Source of the DNA: Taklimakanibacter lacteus
GTDB lineage: Bacteria > Pseudomonadota > Alphaproteobacteria > Rhizobiales > Aestuariivirgaceae
NCBI GenBank assembly: GCA_003576695.1
Contig: QOZQ01000015.1
Location: forward strand, 106,802-170,801
Length of the DNA: 64,000 nucleotides
Direction of reading: 5' to 3'
Positions within the stretch are counted from its first letter, which is position 1. Each line of letters opens with the position of its first letter. A program made the position numbers and the translations under genes. Below are positions 53,023 through 61,976 of this stretch, piece after piece. The notes beneath the pieces are model-generated. The model ran no database searches, was not told the origin of the DNA, and saw only the letters and a list, made by a program, of their open reading frames with translations.

Positions 53023-53205
53023 TGCCGTGACCACGGTGACCTTCGAGGAAAAGACGGCAGGACGCTGCTGGTCCTCAGCGAACTCTATCCCTCGAAGGAA
53101 GCTCTCGACGAAGCCCCGGCCGGGATGGCGGAGGCGATGCCCGAGCAGTTCGCGCAGCTGGACGAGCTTCTCGTCACCCTGGGTGCCAGCCGGACCGATG
53201 GATAG
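53023..53205 (+). pseudogene. frameshifted C-terminal remnant of a second SRPBCC protein
   Basis: AVTTVTFEEK in one frame continues, after an apparent one-base deletion at about 53050-53056, as DGRTLLVLSELYPSKEALDEA and FAQLDELLVTLGA in another frame, ending at TAG 53203-53205. This is the typical C-terminus of an AHSA1-like SRPBCC domain. The N-terminal part is missing, so it is a pseudogene. Confidence 0.6.
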
Positions 53206-53382
53206 TCCGTCAGATCAGCGCTGCGCACATGGCTTCCCGCCGGGACAACAAATCCCGTAATTATTGCTTAATATTGTCTTAACGCGTTTAGGATGTTTCC
53301 CGTAAATTCTTGCCTACACATTTCCAGGTGGCTTCACTGCCGGTCGTAACCCGAGCGACATTGATAAACGAGGGACACCGGG

Positions 53383-54267
53383 ATGAAGTCGATCCATGCG
53401 CTGATGCCCGCCGCGCTGCTGGCCGTTGCCGTTGTTTCCGGCCCGGCTGAAGCGAAAAGAACGATGGACCCCGGCACACATGCCAGGCGCATGATCTCGA
53501 AGATATCGAAGCTGGATTATTTCACGGTCATGAACGCCAAAAGGCTCATCAAAGTCAGGAAGGCGGGAAGCCCGAAAACGAAAAAGAAGGCGGCAGGCAA
53601 GGCGACGAAAGAGATCCGCAAGACGGCGAACCGCAAGCTGCGCAAGAAGTCCGCCAAGCCCGCAGTGGCCATCGAGAAGCAGAAAGCTGTTGCTGTTTTA
53701 ACGCCGGCCGAGATCAAGCCGCGCAGCATTCTCGCCAAACCCGCGGTGATCAGCAAGACGCGGAAGGCCGCTCCTCCTGCAGCTTCGAATCAGGCAGTGA
53801 TCGCGCCGCGCGAAATGGCACAGCTCGATCCGGCATTGCTGAGCAAGGTGATGCGCAGCGGCCCGCGCGTAAGGAGAAAATCCATGCCCGGACGGGGCTT
53901 GCAGGCCGGTGGCCCCACCAGAGCGTGGGTCGCCTCGATCATCCGCGAGATGGCGCCCTCTTATGGCGTGCCGACCTGGTTCGCGCTGCGCATCGCGCAT
54001 GTCGAATCGGGCTATAATCCCTACGCCCATGGGCGTGCCGGCGAGATCGGCGTCTATCAGCTCAAATGCCAGACGGCGCGCGGCATGGGCTTCGAGGGCA
54101 AATGCTTCCAGCTCACCGATGCGCGCACCAATGTGATCTGGGGCCTCAAACATCTGTCGCTCGCCATCGCTTCCTCGGGCGGCAATCTGAAACTCGCCGC
54201 CTCCAAGCACAATGCCGGCCTCCGCCGCAAATCTCTGGTGCACAGCTATATCAGCAAGGTATTCTGA
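53383..54267 (+). CDS. exported lytic transglycosylase-like protein (SLT domain)
   Basis: 294 aa. A signal peptide (ALMPAALLAVAVVSGPAEA) is followed by a ~120-residue linker extremely rich in Lys and Ala (KTKKKAAGKATKEIRKTANRK and similar). The C-terminal SLT domain has MAPSYGVPTWFALRIAHVESGYNPYAHG with catalytic E208, GEIGVYQLKCQTARGMGF and NLKLAASKHNAG. It should cleave glycan strands in the periplasm. The basic linker may bind anionic polymers or the wall. KHNAG replaces the usual YNxG. It stands alone. Confidence 0.87.
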   Translation: MKSIHALMPAALLAVAVVSGPAEAKRTMDPGTHARRMISKISKLDYFTVMNAKRLIKVRKAGSPKTKKKAAGKATKEIRKTANRKLRKKSAKPAVAIEKQKAVAVLTPAEIKPRSILAKPAVISKTRKAAPPAASNQAVIAPREMAQLDPALLSKVMRSGPRVRRKSMPGRGLQAGGPTRAWVASIIREMAPSYGVPTWFALRIAHVESGYNPYAHGRAGEIGVYQLKCQTARGMGFEGKCFQLTDARTNVIWGLKHLSLAIASSGGNLKLAASKHNAGLRRKSLVHSYISKVF

Positions 54268-54339
54268 TCTCGGTCCGGCGAAGGGGCGCTCACTTCTCGC
54301 CCCTTGGGCTTGCGCTCGGGAACCGGGGGTACTTACAAC

Positions 54340-54873
54340 ATGGCGAAGCTCGTCTTCGGAATGAACCTGTCGCTGGACGGCTATGTCGATCATCAGGAAT
54401 TTGCACCACCTGGTGCCGAGCTCTTTCGCCACTGGACAGAGTATGTGCGCCGCCTCACCGGCAGCCTGTATGGCCGGCGCCTGTATGAGGCCATGCGCTA
54501 TTGGGACGAAGACCATCCGGAATGGACCCCGGAGCGGCGCGAATTTGCGACGGCATGGCGGAGCCAACCGAAATGGGTCGTGTCGCGCTCGTTGAAGTCG
54601 GTCGGTCCCAATGCCACACTTGTCGCCAATGACGTTGCGGCGGCGATACGTGAACTGAAGGCCGGGCTCACAGGCGAGATTCAAGTCGGCGGACCGGAGC
54701 TGGCGCAAAGCCTGACCGACCTTGGCCTTATCGATGAGTATCGCCTCTATTTCCGCCCCTTCGTGCTGGGCCGCGGCAAGCCTTTCTTCGCCGGCCCCCG
54801 GCCGCCGCTGCGCCTGGTGGCCAGCGACCTGATCGGTGAGGACGCGATCCGGTTGACCTATGTTCCCGCCTGA
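54340..54873 (+). CDS. dihydrofolate reductase-family protein (RibD C-terminal domain)
   Basis: 177 aa from the ATG at 54340. The RibD_C/DHFR-like fold shows KLVFGMNLSLDGYVDHQEF, GRRLYEAMRYWDE, KWVVSRSLKSVGPNATLV, IQVGGPELAQSLTDLGLIDEYRLYFRPFVLGRGKPFF. Stand-alone members of this type are NADPH-binding reductases of unknown role, common next to TetR-regulated genes. It is convergent with the RidA gene. Confidence 0.88.
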   Translation: MAKLVFGMNLSLDGYVDHQEFAPPGAELFRHWTEYVRRLTGSLYGRRLYEAMRYWDEDHPEWTPERREFATAWRSQPKWVVSRSLKSVGPNATLVANDVAAAIRELKAGLTGEIQVGGPELAQSLTDLGLIDEYRLYFRPFVLGRGKPFFAGPRPPLRLVASDLIGEDAIRLTYVPA

Positions 54874-54930
54874 TCGCGGAGTTCCTGATCCGCGCGCCAA
54901 CTGATCGCCGACAGCGACGGTGCAGAGCCG

Positions 54931-55413
54931 TCATTCGATCATGACAATGGCTTCCACCTCGAAGAGCATGGGATCGATGGCAAGCTTGGGGACGGGAACC
55001 AGAGTCTGCGCCGGCAAGGTCGCGCCGAACATTTTCCTGACGTTCCGGGTCAGCACCTCGAGCTTCGACATATCGTGGTCGACCACATAGACCGTGAGCT
55101 TGGCGACCTGATCGGGCCTGGCGCCGAGACCATCGAGTGCGGCGCGCAGATTGGCGTAGGCCTGCTCGACCTGTACGGCGAAGTCGGGCGACAAGGCGCC
55201 GGTGCTGTCCTGGCCGCCCTGTCCGGAAATATAGGCCACGCGTGCCCCGCGGGGCACGATCACCGCCGTGCTGTAGCCATTGGGCGTCGGGTCGTAGAGC
55301 TTCTGCGGGTTGACGATGGTGAGCTCGAGCGCCTTCTCCGTCGTCGATGCGGGAATTGCCATGGTCATGATGATGAGCCCTCCGATAAGCAGGTGGTTGA
55401 TTGCGCGTGGCAT
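54931..55413 (-). CDS. exported RidA/YjgF-family protein
   Basis: 160 aa from the ATG at 55413. The first ~25 residues (PRAINHLLIGGLIIMTMAIPAST) form a signal sequence, unusual since RidA is normally cytosolic. The RidA core follows: VIVPRGARVAYISGQGGQDSTG, VEQAYANLRAALDGLGARPDQVAKLTVYVVDHD, LVPVPKLAIDPMLFEVEAIVMI. In the last motif the canonical Arg of RidA (near position 105) is replaced by a Lys-Leu-Ala context, so imine deaminase activity is doubtful. It is divergent from a TetR regulator, with paired operators between them. Confidence 0.85.
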   Translation of the reverse strand: MPRAINHLLIGGLIIMTMAIPASTTEKALELTIVNPQKLYDPTPNGYSTAVIVPRGARVAYISGQGGQDSTGALSPDFAVQVEQAYANLRAALDGLGARPDQVAKLTVYVVDHDMSKLEVLTRNVRKMFGATLPAQTLVPVPKLAIDPMLFEVEAIVMIE

Positions 55414-55491
55414 GATTTCTCCGGGCACCGAAGCGTGGGCGCGCTCGCGGTCTCAGGGTTGAAATTTCACCGATCGCCGATATGATTGCTC

Positions 55492-55530
55492 TCGTACGAT
55501 GTACGACCAATGGCATCGTACGCCGTACGA
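55492..55530. promoter_or_regulatory. two TetR-type operators between ridA-like and tetR genes
   Basis: TCGTACGATGTACGA (55492-55506) and TCGTACGCCGTACGA (55516-55530) are 15-base palindromes, 24 bases apart start to start; the second is perfect. They lie in the divergent gap, 19 bases before the TetR ATG. Autoregulation plus control of the RidA-like gene is the simplest reading. Confidence 0.8.
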
Positions 55531-55548
55531 GTCAAGCGGGGAAGACAG

Positions 55549-56262
55549 ATGGCGGCCAAACGCAGCGGCGTCCGGGGCAAACGGTCCCCACGGAGAAAGG
55601 TGTCACGGCCTTCCGCGCCGGAGCCGCGCGGCGAAGCATCGCTCACGCTCGAACGCATCGTGGCGACCGCGGTGACGCTGCTGGACACCGAAGGGATAGA
55701 CGGGTTGACGATGCGCAGGCTGGCCGACCGCCTCGGCGCAGGCGCGATGAGCCTTTACTGGCATGTCGACAACAAGGAGGCGGTGTTCGACCTGGCGCTC
55801 GATACGGTGCTCGCCTATCGCGGAGCGCCGCCGAGGACCGGGTCGCAAGACTGGCGCGGCGACGTCGTCCACATGCTCGAAGACTGGCGCGCCTCCATGC
55901 TGCGCCATCCCTGGTCGGCGTCACTGCTGCCGCGCCGGGCGCTTGGCCCGAGCATCCTCGCTCGCCTGGAGCTGCTGAGCAAAACCTTGTCCAGCGCCGG
56001 TGTGGCGGAGGCGGATCTCAACGTCGCGATATGGTCGCTGTGGAACTATGTGATGGGCGCCACCATCACCCGGGCGAGCTTCGAAATCTCGGACGAGGAC
56101 CGGGCCGCGGCGCAGCAGCGCCTGACATGCCTCAGCGAACATTATCCGACCATCGAACGCTCCCGCCTGCTCCTGGATGACGATTGGGACGGTGCCTTCC
56201 GGAACGGCCTCGACTTCCTGCTCGATGGCCTCGCCGGCCATACCGGTGGGGCTTTTACATGA
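55549..56262 (+). CDS. TetR-family regulator with TetR_C domain
   Basis: 237 aa from the ATG at 55549, with GGAAG upstream; the earlier ATG at 55486 would place the operators inside the gene. A basic N-terminal tail (KRSGVRGKRSPRRKVSRPS) precedes the HTH (LTLERIVATAVTLLDTEGIDGLTMRRLADRLGAGAMSLYWHVDNKEAVFDL), of the classic TetR class with SLYWHV, and a TetR_C ligand domain. Paired palindromes upstream are its probable sites. The inducer is unknown. Confidence 0.9.
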   Translation: MAAKRSGVRGKRSPRRKVSRPSAPEPRGEASLTLERIVATAVTLLDTEGIDGLTMRRLADRLGAGAMSLYWHVDNKEAVFDLALDTVLAYRGAPPRTGSQDWRGDVVHMLEDWRASMLRHPWSASLLPRRALGPSILARLELLSKTLSSAGVAEADLNVAIWSLWNYVMGATITRASFEISDEDRAAAQQRLTCLSEHYPTIERSRLLLDDDWDGAFRNGLDFLLDGLAGHTGGAFT

Positions 56263-56280
56263 AGCGGGAAGCATTGCCAG

Positions 56281-56946
56281 TCAGTCTGTCAGCATGTGAT
56301 CGGCCAGGCTGTAGCAGTGGCTTGCCTGATAGGCGTTGCGGCCGCGATTCATGTGGGTCAGGTTGAAGGCCCGGATGGCGCGCAGCGCGCGGGGCGTCTT
56401 CAGGAACCTGGCGATCGAGGCGAAGCCTCGGACCTTCACGCCGAAAATATCCTCGCCGCGCGGGAAGAAACAGCCAACATCCTCCGGCGTCCTGACGCAA
56501 CGCTCCAGAAAAGAGTGATCCACATCCTCGGCCAAAAGCGAATGGCCGGTGGTGAAATCCGACAGATGCACAATGAAGTTGGCACGAATGCCGTTCTCGC
56601 CATCCGCATAGAGAGCGAAAAACTCCATCCAGCTGGCATTGACGCGGATCAGCGCCTTGCCCGGCGTCGAGGGCAGGCAGGACACCGACCAGTAATGCCG
56701 CTCGGTGCGACGCGGGATCGGGATGCAGTCGTGGCCATAGCGCCCCAGAATCTCCAGGACCTCCTTCGCCTGCGGCCGGCGCATCAGCTTCTCGAACTTC
56801 GCGACATATTTGAAGCGCAACTCAGGCGACTCCACGCGCGCATCGGCGTCGCGCAGGATGAGCTTGCCCTGCATCCAACCGCGCTGCTGCTCCAGGTCCA
56901 GGAAACGGCGCAGGCCGGTCGTGCTGCGGCGCGGCGGCGCGCTCAT
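56281..56946 (-). CDS. hypothetical protein
   Basis: 221 aa from the ATG at 56946, which lies next to the stop of the upstream small gene. No known domain is recognised. Notable stretches: RRFLDLEQQRGWMQGKLILRDADARVESPELRFKYVAKFEKLMRRPQAKEVLEIL, RTERHYWSVSCLPSTPGKALIRVNASWMEFFALY and FPRGEDIFGVKVRGFASIARFLKTPRALRAIRAFNLTHMNRGRNAYQ. The length and soluble composition suggest a cytoplasmic protein. It is likely co-transcribed with the exported peptide gene upstream. Confidence 0.65.
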   Translation of the reverse strand: MSAPPRRSTTGLRRFLDLEQQRGWMQGKLILRDADARVESPELRFKYVAKFEKLMRRPQAKEVLEILGRYGHDCIPIPRRTERHYWSVSCLPSTPGKALIRVNASWMEFFALYADGENGIRANFIVHLSDFTTGHSLLAEDVDHSFLERCVRTPEDVGCFFPRGEDIFGVKVRGFASIARFLKTPRALRAIRAFNLTHMNRGRNAYQASHCYSLADHMLTD

Positions 56947-56947
56947 A

Positions 56948-57226
56948 TCAGTGCATGCGGCCATAGGGCCGGCAAATGGGCGGGATCCAGCCGTCATAGG
57001 TATCGAAGAAGAAAATGCACCGGTCGTCCCATCCCGCATTCGGCTCGCCCCATGGATATTTCTTCAGTCCATGCGGGTAGCGTTGCCGGCGTTCCACCTG
57101 CTTCTTCTTTTTCTCTTTCTTTTTGACACCGGCCTGCGCCATCTCGGCCGGAAGCGGGCCGACAGGCAGGCCGGTGAAAACGAAGCCTGCCAGGAACAGG
57201 CACAGAATCAGATGGCGCATGCGCAT
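56948..57226 (-). CDS. small exported lysine-rich protein
   Basis: 92 aa. A signal peptide (HLILCLFLAGFVFTGLPVGPLPAEMAQA) is followed by a run of nine Lys/Glu residues (KKKEKKKK) and a C-terminal aromatic segment with two cysteines (DDRCIFFFDTYDGWIPPICRPYGRMH), suited to one disulfide. It may start two codons later. No family is recognised. It ends next to the start of the hypothetical gene downstream. Confidence 0.6.
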   Translation of the reverse strand: MRMRHLILCLFLAGFVFTGLPVGPLPAEMAQAGVKKKEKKKKQVERRQRYPHGLKKYPWGEPNAGWDDRCIFFFDTYDGWIPPICRPYGRMH

Positions 57227-57396
57227 GATCGAGCCTCTCTATGCTCATCCTACCCCGCCCATGGCCAGATACTGGCAGTATCGGGATTTTACGCAAGGAT
57301 GAGTTGCCAGCGCGGGGGAAATCGCGCCACACTTGTCACTCTCGCGGGCCTGCGGCCGGACCGTAGTGTGAGGGAAACGTCATCGAGGAGTTCCGT

Positions 57397-58644
57397 ATGA
57401 TGAACCAGGCGTCCCATCACCCCGCGTCCATGATCTCCACCCATTATCGCTGGGTGATCGTCGCGGCGGGCGGCCTTCTCGGCTGCGTCGCCTTCGGCGC
57501 CATGTTCTCGCTGCCGGTGTTCCTGCGCTCGATCGCGCAAGACACGGGATGGTCGATTACCGGTGTCTCCAGCGCCATGACCATCGCCTTCCTCGCCATG
57601 GCCTTCGGCAGCATCGCCTGGGGCAGTCTGTCGGACCGCCTCGGTCCGCGCCGCGTCGTCCTCGTCGGTTCGGCCCTCCTCGCCGCGAGCCTGGCACTCG
57701 CCAGCCAGGCCACGTCGCTCCTGGCATTCCAACTCATCTTCGGCGTCCTTGTCGGCGGCGGCACGGCGGCGATCTTCGCGCCGATGATGGCCTGCGTCAC
57801 CGGCTGGTTCGATACGAATCGCAGCCTTGCCGTGTCGCTGGTCTCGGCCGGCATGGGCATGGCGCCGATGACCATGTCGCCGCTCGCGGCCTGGCTGGTC
57901 TCGGTCCATGACTGGCGCACGGCGCTGCTGATCATCGCCGCCCTGGTCGCCTGCATCATGATCCCGGTGTCATTCCTGGTGCGCCGCCCGCCGGCACTGG
58001 CGGGCGATGGCACAGCTCCTGCCTTTGCGGCCGGGCCCGAGCCCACCATGTCGCGCAGCGAGGCACTGCGGTCGCCGCAATTCATCATCCTGCTGCTGAC
58101 CAACTTCTTCTGCTGCGCCACCCATTCGGGGCCGATCTTCCACACAGTGAGCTATGCGGTCACCTGCGGCATTCCGCTGGTGGCGGCGGTGTCGATCTAT
58201 AGCCTCGAGGGGCTCGCGGGCATGGGTGGGCGCGTCGCTTTCGGCCTGCTCGGTGACCGGTTCGGCGCCAAGCACATCCTGGTGCTGGGGCTCCTGGCCC
58301 AGGCCTTTGGGGCGCTGGCCTATCTCCCGGCCAGCGGGCTTGGCTCCTTCTATGCGGCGGCCGCCGTGTTCGGCTTCATCTATGCCGGCGTCATGCCGCT
58401 CTATGCCGTGCTGGCGCGCGAGAATTTTCCGCTTCCGATGATGGGAATGGTGATCGGCGGCACGGCGATGGCGGGCGCCCTCGGCATGGCGACGGGACCT
58501 GTGGCGGGCGGGCTGATCTTCGATGCCTTCGCCAGCTATGCGTGGCTCTTCATCGGCTCCTTCGCGGTCGGGATCTGCTCCTTCCTCATTATCCTCACCT
58601 TCAAGCCCTTCGCCAGGACCGAGACGGTGCCGGCGGCAGCCTGA
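57397..58644 (+). CDS. MFS transporter, OFA/monocarboxylate-like
   Basis: 415 aa, twelve helices. Motif A is WGSLSDRLGPRRVVLVG, and the second half has GRVAFGLLGDRFGAKHILVLG. The N-terminal HYRWVIVAAGGLLGCVAFGAMFSLPVFLRSIAQDTGWSITGVS and the pattern of conserved Gly resemble the oxalate-formate antiporter / monocarboxylate group. The substrate is not determined. Its own regulator is not evident nearby. Confidence 0.87.
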   Translation: MMNQASHHPASMISTHYRWVIVAAGGLLGCVAFGAMFSLPVFLRSIAQDTGWSITGVSSAMTIAFLAMAFGSIAWGSLSDRLGPRRVVLVGSALLAASLALASQATSLLAFQLIFGVLVGGGTAAIFAPMMACVTGWFDTNRSLAVSLVSAGMGMAPMTMSPLAAWLVSVHDWRTALLIIAALVACIMIPVSFLVRRPPALAGDGTAPAFAAGPEPTMSRSEALRSPQFIILLLTNFFCCATHSGPIFHTVSYAVTCGIPLVAAVSIYSLEGLAGMGGRVAFGLLGDRFGAKHILVLGLLAQAFGALAYLPASGLGSFYAAAAVFGFIYAGVMPLYAVLARENFPLPMMGMVIGGTAMAGALGMATGPVAGGLIFDAFASYAWLFIGSFAVGICSFLIILTFKPFARTETVPAAA

Positions 58645-58669
58645 CAAGTGCCGGGCAACTCCTCGGGAC

Positions 58670-59536
58670 TCAGGAATTCGCGGTCAAGGATCGTCGGCCG
58701 CGGCCAAAATTGAACCAGGCGCCGACCAAGAGCTGCGACGCAAGGAAGGCCAGATACAGCGTCGCGGCCGCCGTGCCCCAGGCGAAGTCCGACGGAAAGC
58801 GGGCGAGCGCCACGGCCTGCAGCACGGCGAAGACCAGGTAGCTGACCGCGAAGGGACGGATCCGCGCGCGATCATTTTCCCACGCGGCATGCGCCGCCGA
58901 AACACCGATGGAAAGAAGCCACGCGCCTATGGCGCGGGCCGTCAGCGGCGTGAGGCTCCAGGGCCAAAGCGACGCGGTGGCCGACGTCGCCAGCAGGAGC
59001 CCCAACCCGAACACGGCCATGATCACGCTTTGGATGCCCAGCACGAGGCGCAGGCCGTCGGGAAGCGGCACGGCGCGCGGCGGATCCCCGCCGATGCCGC
59101 GGCGCTGGAGGATAAGGATGATCACCATCAGCACCGGCACCACGGCATAGACGATCAGCCAGGACCAGGTGACCAGCAAGGTGACCGGCGCCACGGCGGC
59201 AAAGTGAAAGCGGTCGATGTGGATGAGCGTCACCGCAAGCGTCAGGACGGTGAAAAGCAGCACCGCCGGCACCGCGATGCGCGCGTTGCTCCAGCGCTCC
59301 TGCCGGGCCGCAAGCAGCTCCAGAATGCCCGCCGCCCAATAGGACGCCCCCAGAAATGCCGCCGTCAGCGGGGTGGCGATCGTCCAGGCGAAATAGGTCT
59401 CGGTCGCCGTGGTCAACACAAACAGCGGAACGCCGATAATGAAGACGAGGAGCGCTGCGACGAGCAGCAAGCCCCGCATGGCCCGGGTCGTACCCGTTGC
59501 ATCCGCCCCGCGACCCGCCGGCGATAGCAATTCCAT
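58670..59536 (-). CDS. uncharacterised polytopic membrane protein
   Basis: 288 aa from the ATG at 59536 (frame open to 59572). Eight or so hydrophobic segments, such as GLLLVAALLVFIIGVPLFVL, ARIAVPAVLLFTVLTLAVTLI, WSWLIVYAVVPVLMVIILIL, LRLVLGIQSVIMAVFGLGLLLA and AWLLSIGVSAAHAAW. No transporter motif is present. The function is unknown; convergent with the MFS gene, divergent from the LLM oxidoreductase gene. Confidence 0.75.
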   Translation of the reverse strand: MELLSPAGRGADATGTTRAMRGLLLVAALLVFIIGVPLFVLTTATETYFAWTIATPLTAAFLGASYWAAGILELLAARQERWSNARIAVPAVLLFTVLTLAVTLIHIDRFHFAAVAPVTLLVTWSWLIVYAVVPVLMVIILILQRRGIGGDPPRAVPLPDGLRLVLGIQSVIMAVFGLGLLLATSATASLWPWSLTPLTARAIGAWLLSIGVSAAHAAWENDRARIRPFAVSYLVFAVLQAVALARFPSDFAWGTAAATLYLAFLASQLLVGAWFNFGRGRRSLTANS

Positions 59537-59685
59537 CGAACTGTCTCCCCCCTCAGAATCTCCCCGCCCCATCCTCCATCAAAACAGGCGACGGGAGAAG
59601 AGGCCGGCGGATACGGTCGCCACTTGCGGATTGACCGGAATGCAACCATCTAAGGCGCTCCCTCCAGCAGCGGCCAGATATCCTC

Positions 59686-60705
59686 ATGAAAAAGATCGGT
59701 TTCCTGTCATTCGGGCATTGGACGCCCTCGCCCCATTCGCAGACCCGCAGCGCCTCGGACGCACTGCTGCAGTCTATCGATCTCGCGGTCGCCGCCGAAG
59801 AGCTGGGTGCCGACGGGGCTTATTTCCGCGTGCATCATTTCGCCCGCCAGCTTGCTTCGCCCTTCCCGCTGCTCGCCGCCATCGGCGCCCGCACGCAGCG
59901 CATCGAGATCGGCACGGCGGTGATCGACATGCGCTATGAGAACCCGCTCTACATGGTCGAGGATGCGGGTGCCGCTGACCTGATCGCGGGCGGGCGCCTG
60001 CAGCTCGGCATCAGCCGCGGCTCGCCCGAGCAGGTTATCGATGGCTGGCGCTATTTCGGCTATGCGCCGCCTGAGGGCAAGAGCGACGCCGACATGGCGC
60101 GCCAGCACACGGAAGCCTTGCTCGAAGTCCTGCGCGGCAAGGGCTTCGCCCAGCCCAATCCGCGGCCGATGTTCCCCAACCCGCCCGGCCTCCTGCGCCT
60201 CGAGCCCCATTCGGAAGGCTTGCGCGAGCGCATCTGGTGGGGTGCGGCCACCAACGCCACGGCGGAATGGGCGGCGAGGCTCGGCATGAACCTGCAGAGC
60301 TCTACCCTCAAATTCGACGAAAGCGGCAAGCCGTTCCATATCCAGCAGGCCGAGCAGATCCGTCTCTATCGCGCGGCGTGGAAGGCGGCGGGCCATCAGC
60401 GCCAGCCGCGCGTCTCGGTCAGCCGCAGCATCTTCGCGCTGATGGACGAGCGCGACCGCGCCTATTTCGGGCAGGACCGGCAGAGCAACGACCAGATCGG
60501 GGTGATCGACAACACGCAGGCCATCTTCGGCCGCAGCTACGCCGCCGAGCCCGACATGCTGGTGAAGGAGCTTGCCAAGGACGAAGCCATCGTCGAGGCC
60601 GATACGCTATTGCTGACGGTGCCCAACCAGCTCGGCGTCGATTACAACGCACATGTCATCGAGGCGATCGTGAAACATGTCGCGCCGGCGCTTGGCTGGC
60701 GGTAG
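59686..60705 (+). CDS. LLM-class flavin-dependent oxidoreductase
   Basis: 339 aa. Luciferase-like monooxygenase fold: KKIGFLSFGHWTP, IDLAVAAEELGADGAYFRVHHFARQLASPFPLLAAIGARTQRIEIGTAVIDMRYENPLYMVEDAGAADLIAGGRLQLGISRGSPE, and later RIWWGAATNATAEWAARLGMNLQS. It uses FMNH2 or F420; FMN is more likely here. The substrate is unknown. It is convergent with an MFS exporter gene. Confidence 0.88.
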   Translation: MKKIGFLSFGHWTPSPHSQTRSASDALLQSIDLAVAAEELGADGAYFRVHHFARQLASPFPLLAAIGARTQRIEIGTAVIDMRYENPLYMVEDAGAADLIAGGRLQLGISRGSPEQVIDGWRYFGYAPPEGKSDADMARQHTEALLEVLRGKGFAQPNPRPMFPNPPGLLRLEPHSEGLRERIWWGAATNATAEWAARLGMNLQSSTLKFDESGKPFHIQQAEQIRLYRAAWKAAGHQRQPRVSVSRSIFALMDERDRAYFGQDRQSNDQIGVIDNTQAIFGRSYAAEPDMLVKELAKDEAIVEADTLLLTVPNQLGVDYNAHVIEAIVKHVAPALGWR

Positions 60706-60785
60706 GCCGGCGCGGCAAGATCGCGACAACCCCGTCTTCAGATGATAATGGGTATGGTGCGGCGGAAACGGGCTGTCCTCCCGCC

Positions 60786-61976
60786 CTATGCGGCGACGGC
60801 CGCCGTACGGGCCTGGACGCCAAGCCCGATCAGCAGCGCCGCGGCCAGCAGAACGAAGCCGCCTGTGGCGAAGACACCCGCCGCACCCGTGACATCGAAG
60901 ATCGCTCCGCCCACTGCCGCCCCCAGGGCGATGGCGAGCTGCACCGCCGCCACGATGAGGCCGCCGCCGGTCTCGGCCTCATCGGGAACGGTGCGGGTGA
61001 TCCAGGTGGACCACGCCACCGGCACGGCGCCGAAGGCCAGGCCCCACAGCGCCACGAGCACGGCGTCGACGAGCGGCGCCGAGCCCGAAGCAGCGAGGCC
61101 GAGGCCCAGGATGCCCATGGCGAGCGGCATGACAGTCATGGTGAAGCGCGCGTTCCAGGACAGCAACAGCCCGCCCAGATAGGTGCCGAGGAAATTGGCA
61201 ATGCCGAAGCCGAGCAGGATGCCCGACACCAGGCTGATGCCGACGCCGGTCACAGTCTCGAGAAACGGCCGGATATAAGTGAAGAGCGCGAAATGCCCGG
61301 TGAAGACGAGCGAGATGGCGATCATGCCGAGGCCGACACCGGGCCGGCGCAGCACGTCGATGAGGGTGCGCAGCCGCGCCGAGCCCGCAGGCGGCAGCGC
61401 CGGCAGGGCCGCGAACTGGACGATCAAGGTGAGAACGCCAAGCCCGGCGGCGATGAGGAAGACGCTGCGCCAGCCGACGATGTCGCCCAGATAGCTGCCC
61501 ACGGGTGCGGCGAGCACGGTCGCTGCGGAAACGCCGCTGAACATGATCGCCAGCGCACGCGGGATAAGCGCCTCCGGAACGAGGCGCATCATGACCGCCG
61601 CCGACATGGTCCAGAAGCCGCCGAGAGCGGCGCCGAGCAGCACGCGCCCAGCCAGCAGAAGCGGAAGATCGGGCGCGAAAGCGACCAGGAGATTGGAGAT
61701 GATCAGCAATATGGAGAGCGACAGGAGCACATGGCGCCGGTCGAAGCGCCGTGTCGCCGCCACGACGAGGAGGCTCGTCAGCAACGCCACCACCGCGGTG
61801 GCCGTCACGGCCTGGCCCGCCACGCCCTCGCTGATGGCGAGATCCGCCGCCATGGGGGTCAGAAGGCTGGCGGGCAGGAATTCGGCCGTCACCAGCCCGA
61901 ACACACCGAGCGTCATCGAAATCACGGCGCCCCAGGCGGGCGCTTCCCGCTTTTCGGCCAAAGTCCACTCGCTCAT
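60786..61976 (-). CDS. MFS transporter, DHA1 family exporter
   Basis: 396 aa, twelve helices. DHA1 marks: GVFGLVTAEFLPASLLTPMAADLAISEGVAGQAVTATAVVALLTSLLV, RRFDRRHVLLSLSIL (motif A-like) and ISLVFTGHFALFTYIRPFLE. It resembles AraJ/NepI-type sugar, purine or drug exporters. It is divergent from an AraC regulator that may control it. The substrate is unknown. Confidence 0.88.
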   Translation of the reverse strand: MSEWTLAEKREAPAWGAVISMTLGVFGLVTAEFLPASLLTPMAADLAISEGVAGQAVTATAVVALLTSLLVVAATRRFDRRHVLLSLSILLIISNLLVAFAPDLPLLLAGRVLLGAALGGFWTMSAAVMMRLVPEALIPRALAIMFSGVSAATVLAAPVGSYLGDIVGWRSVFLIAAGLGVLTLIVQFAALPALPPAGSARLRTLIDVLRRPGVGLGMIAISLVFTGHFALFTYIRPFLETVTGVGISLVSGILLGFGIANFLGTYLGGLLLSWNARFTMTVMPLAMGILGLGLAASGSAPLVDAVLVALWGLAFGAVPVAWSTWITRTVPDEAETGGGLIVAAVQLAIALGAAVGGAIFDVTGAAGVFATGGFVLLAAALLIGLGVQARTAAVAA

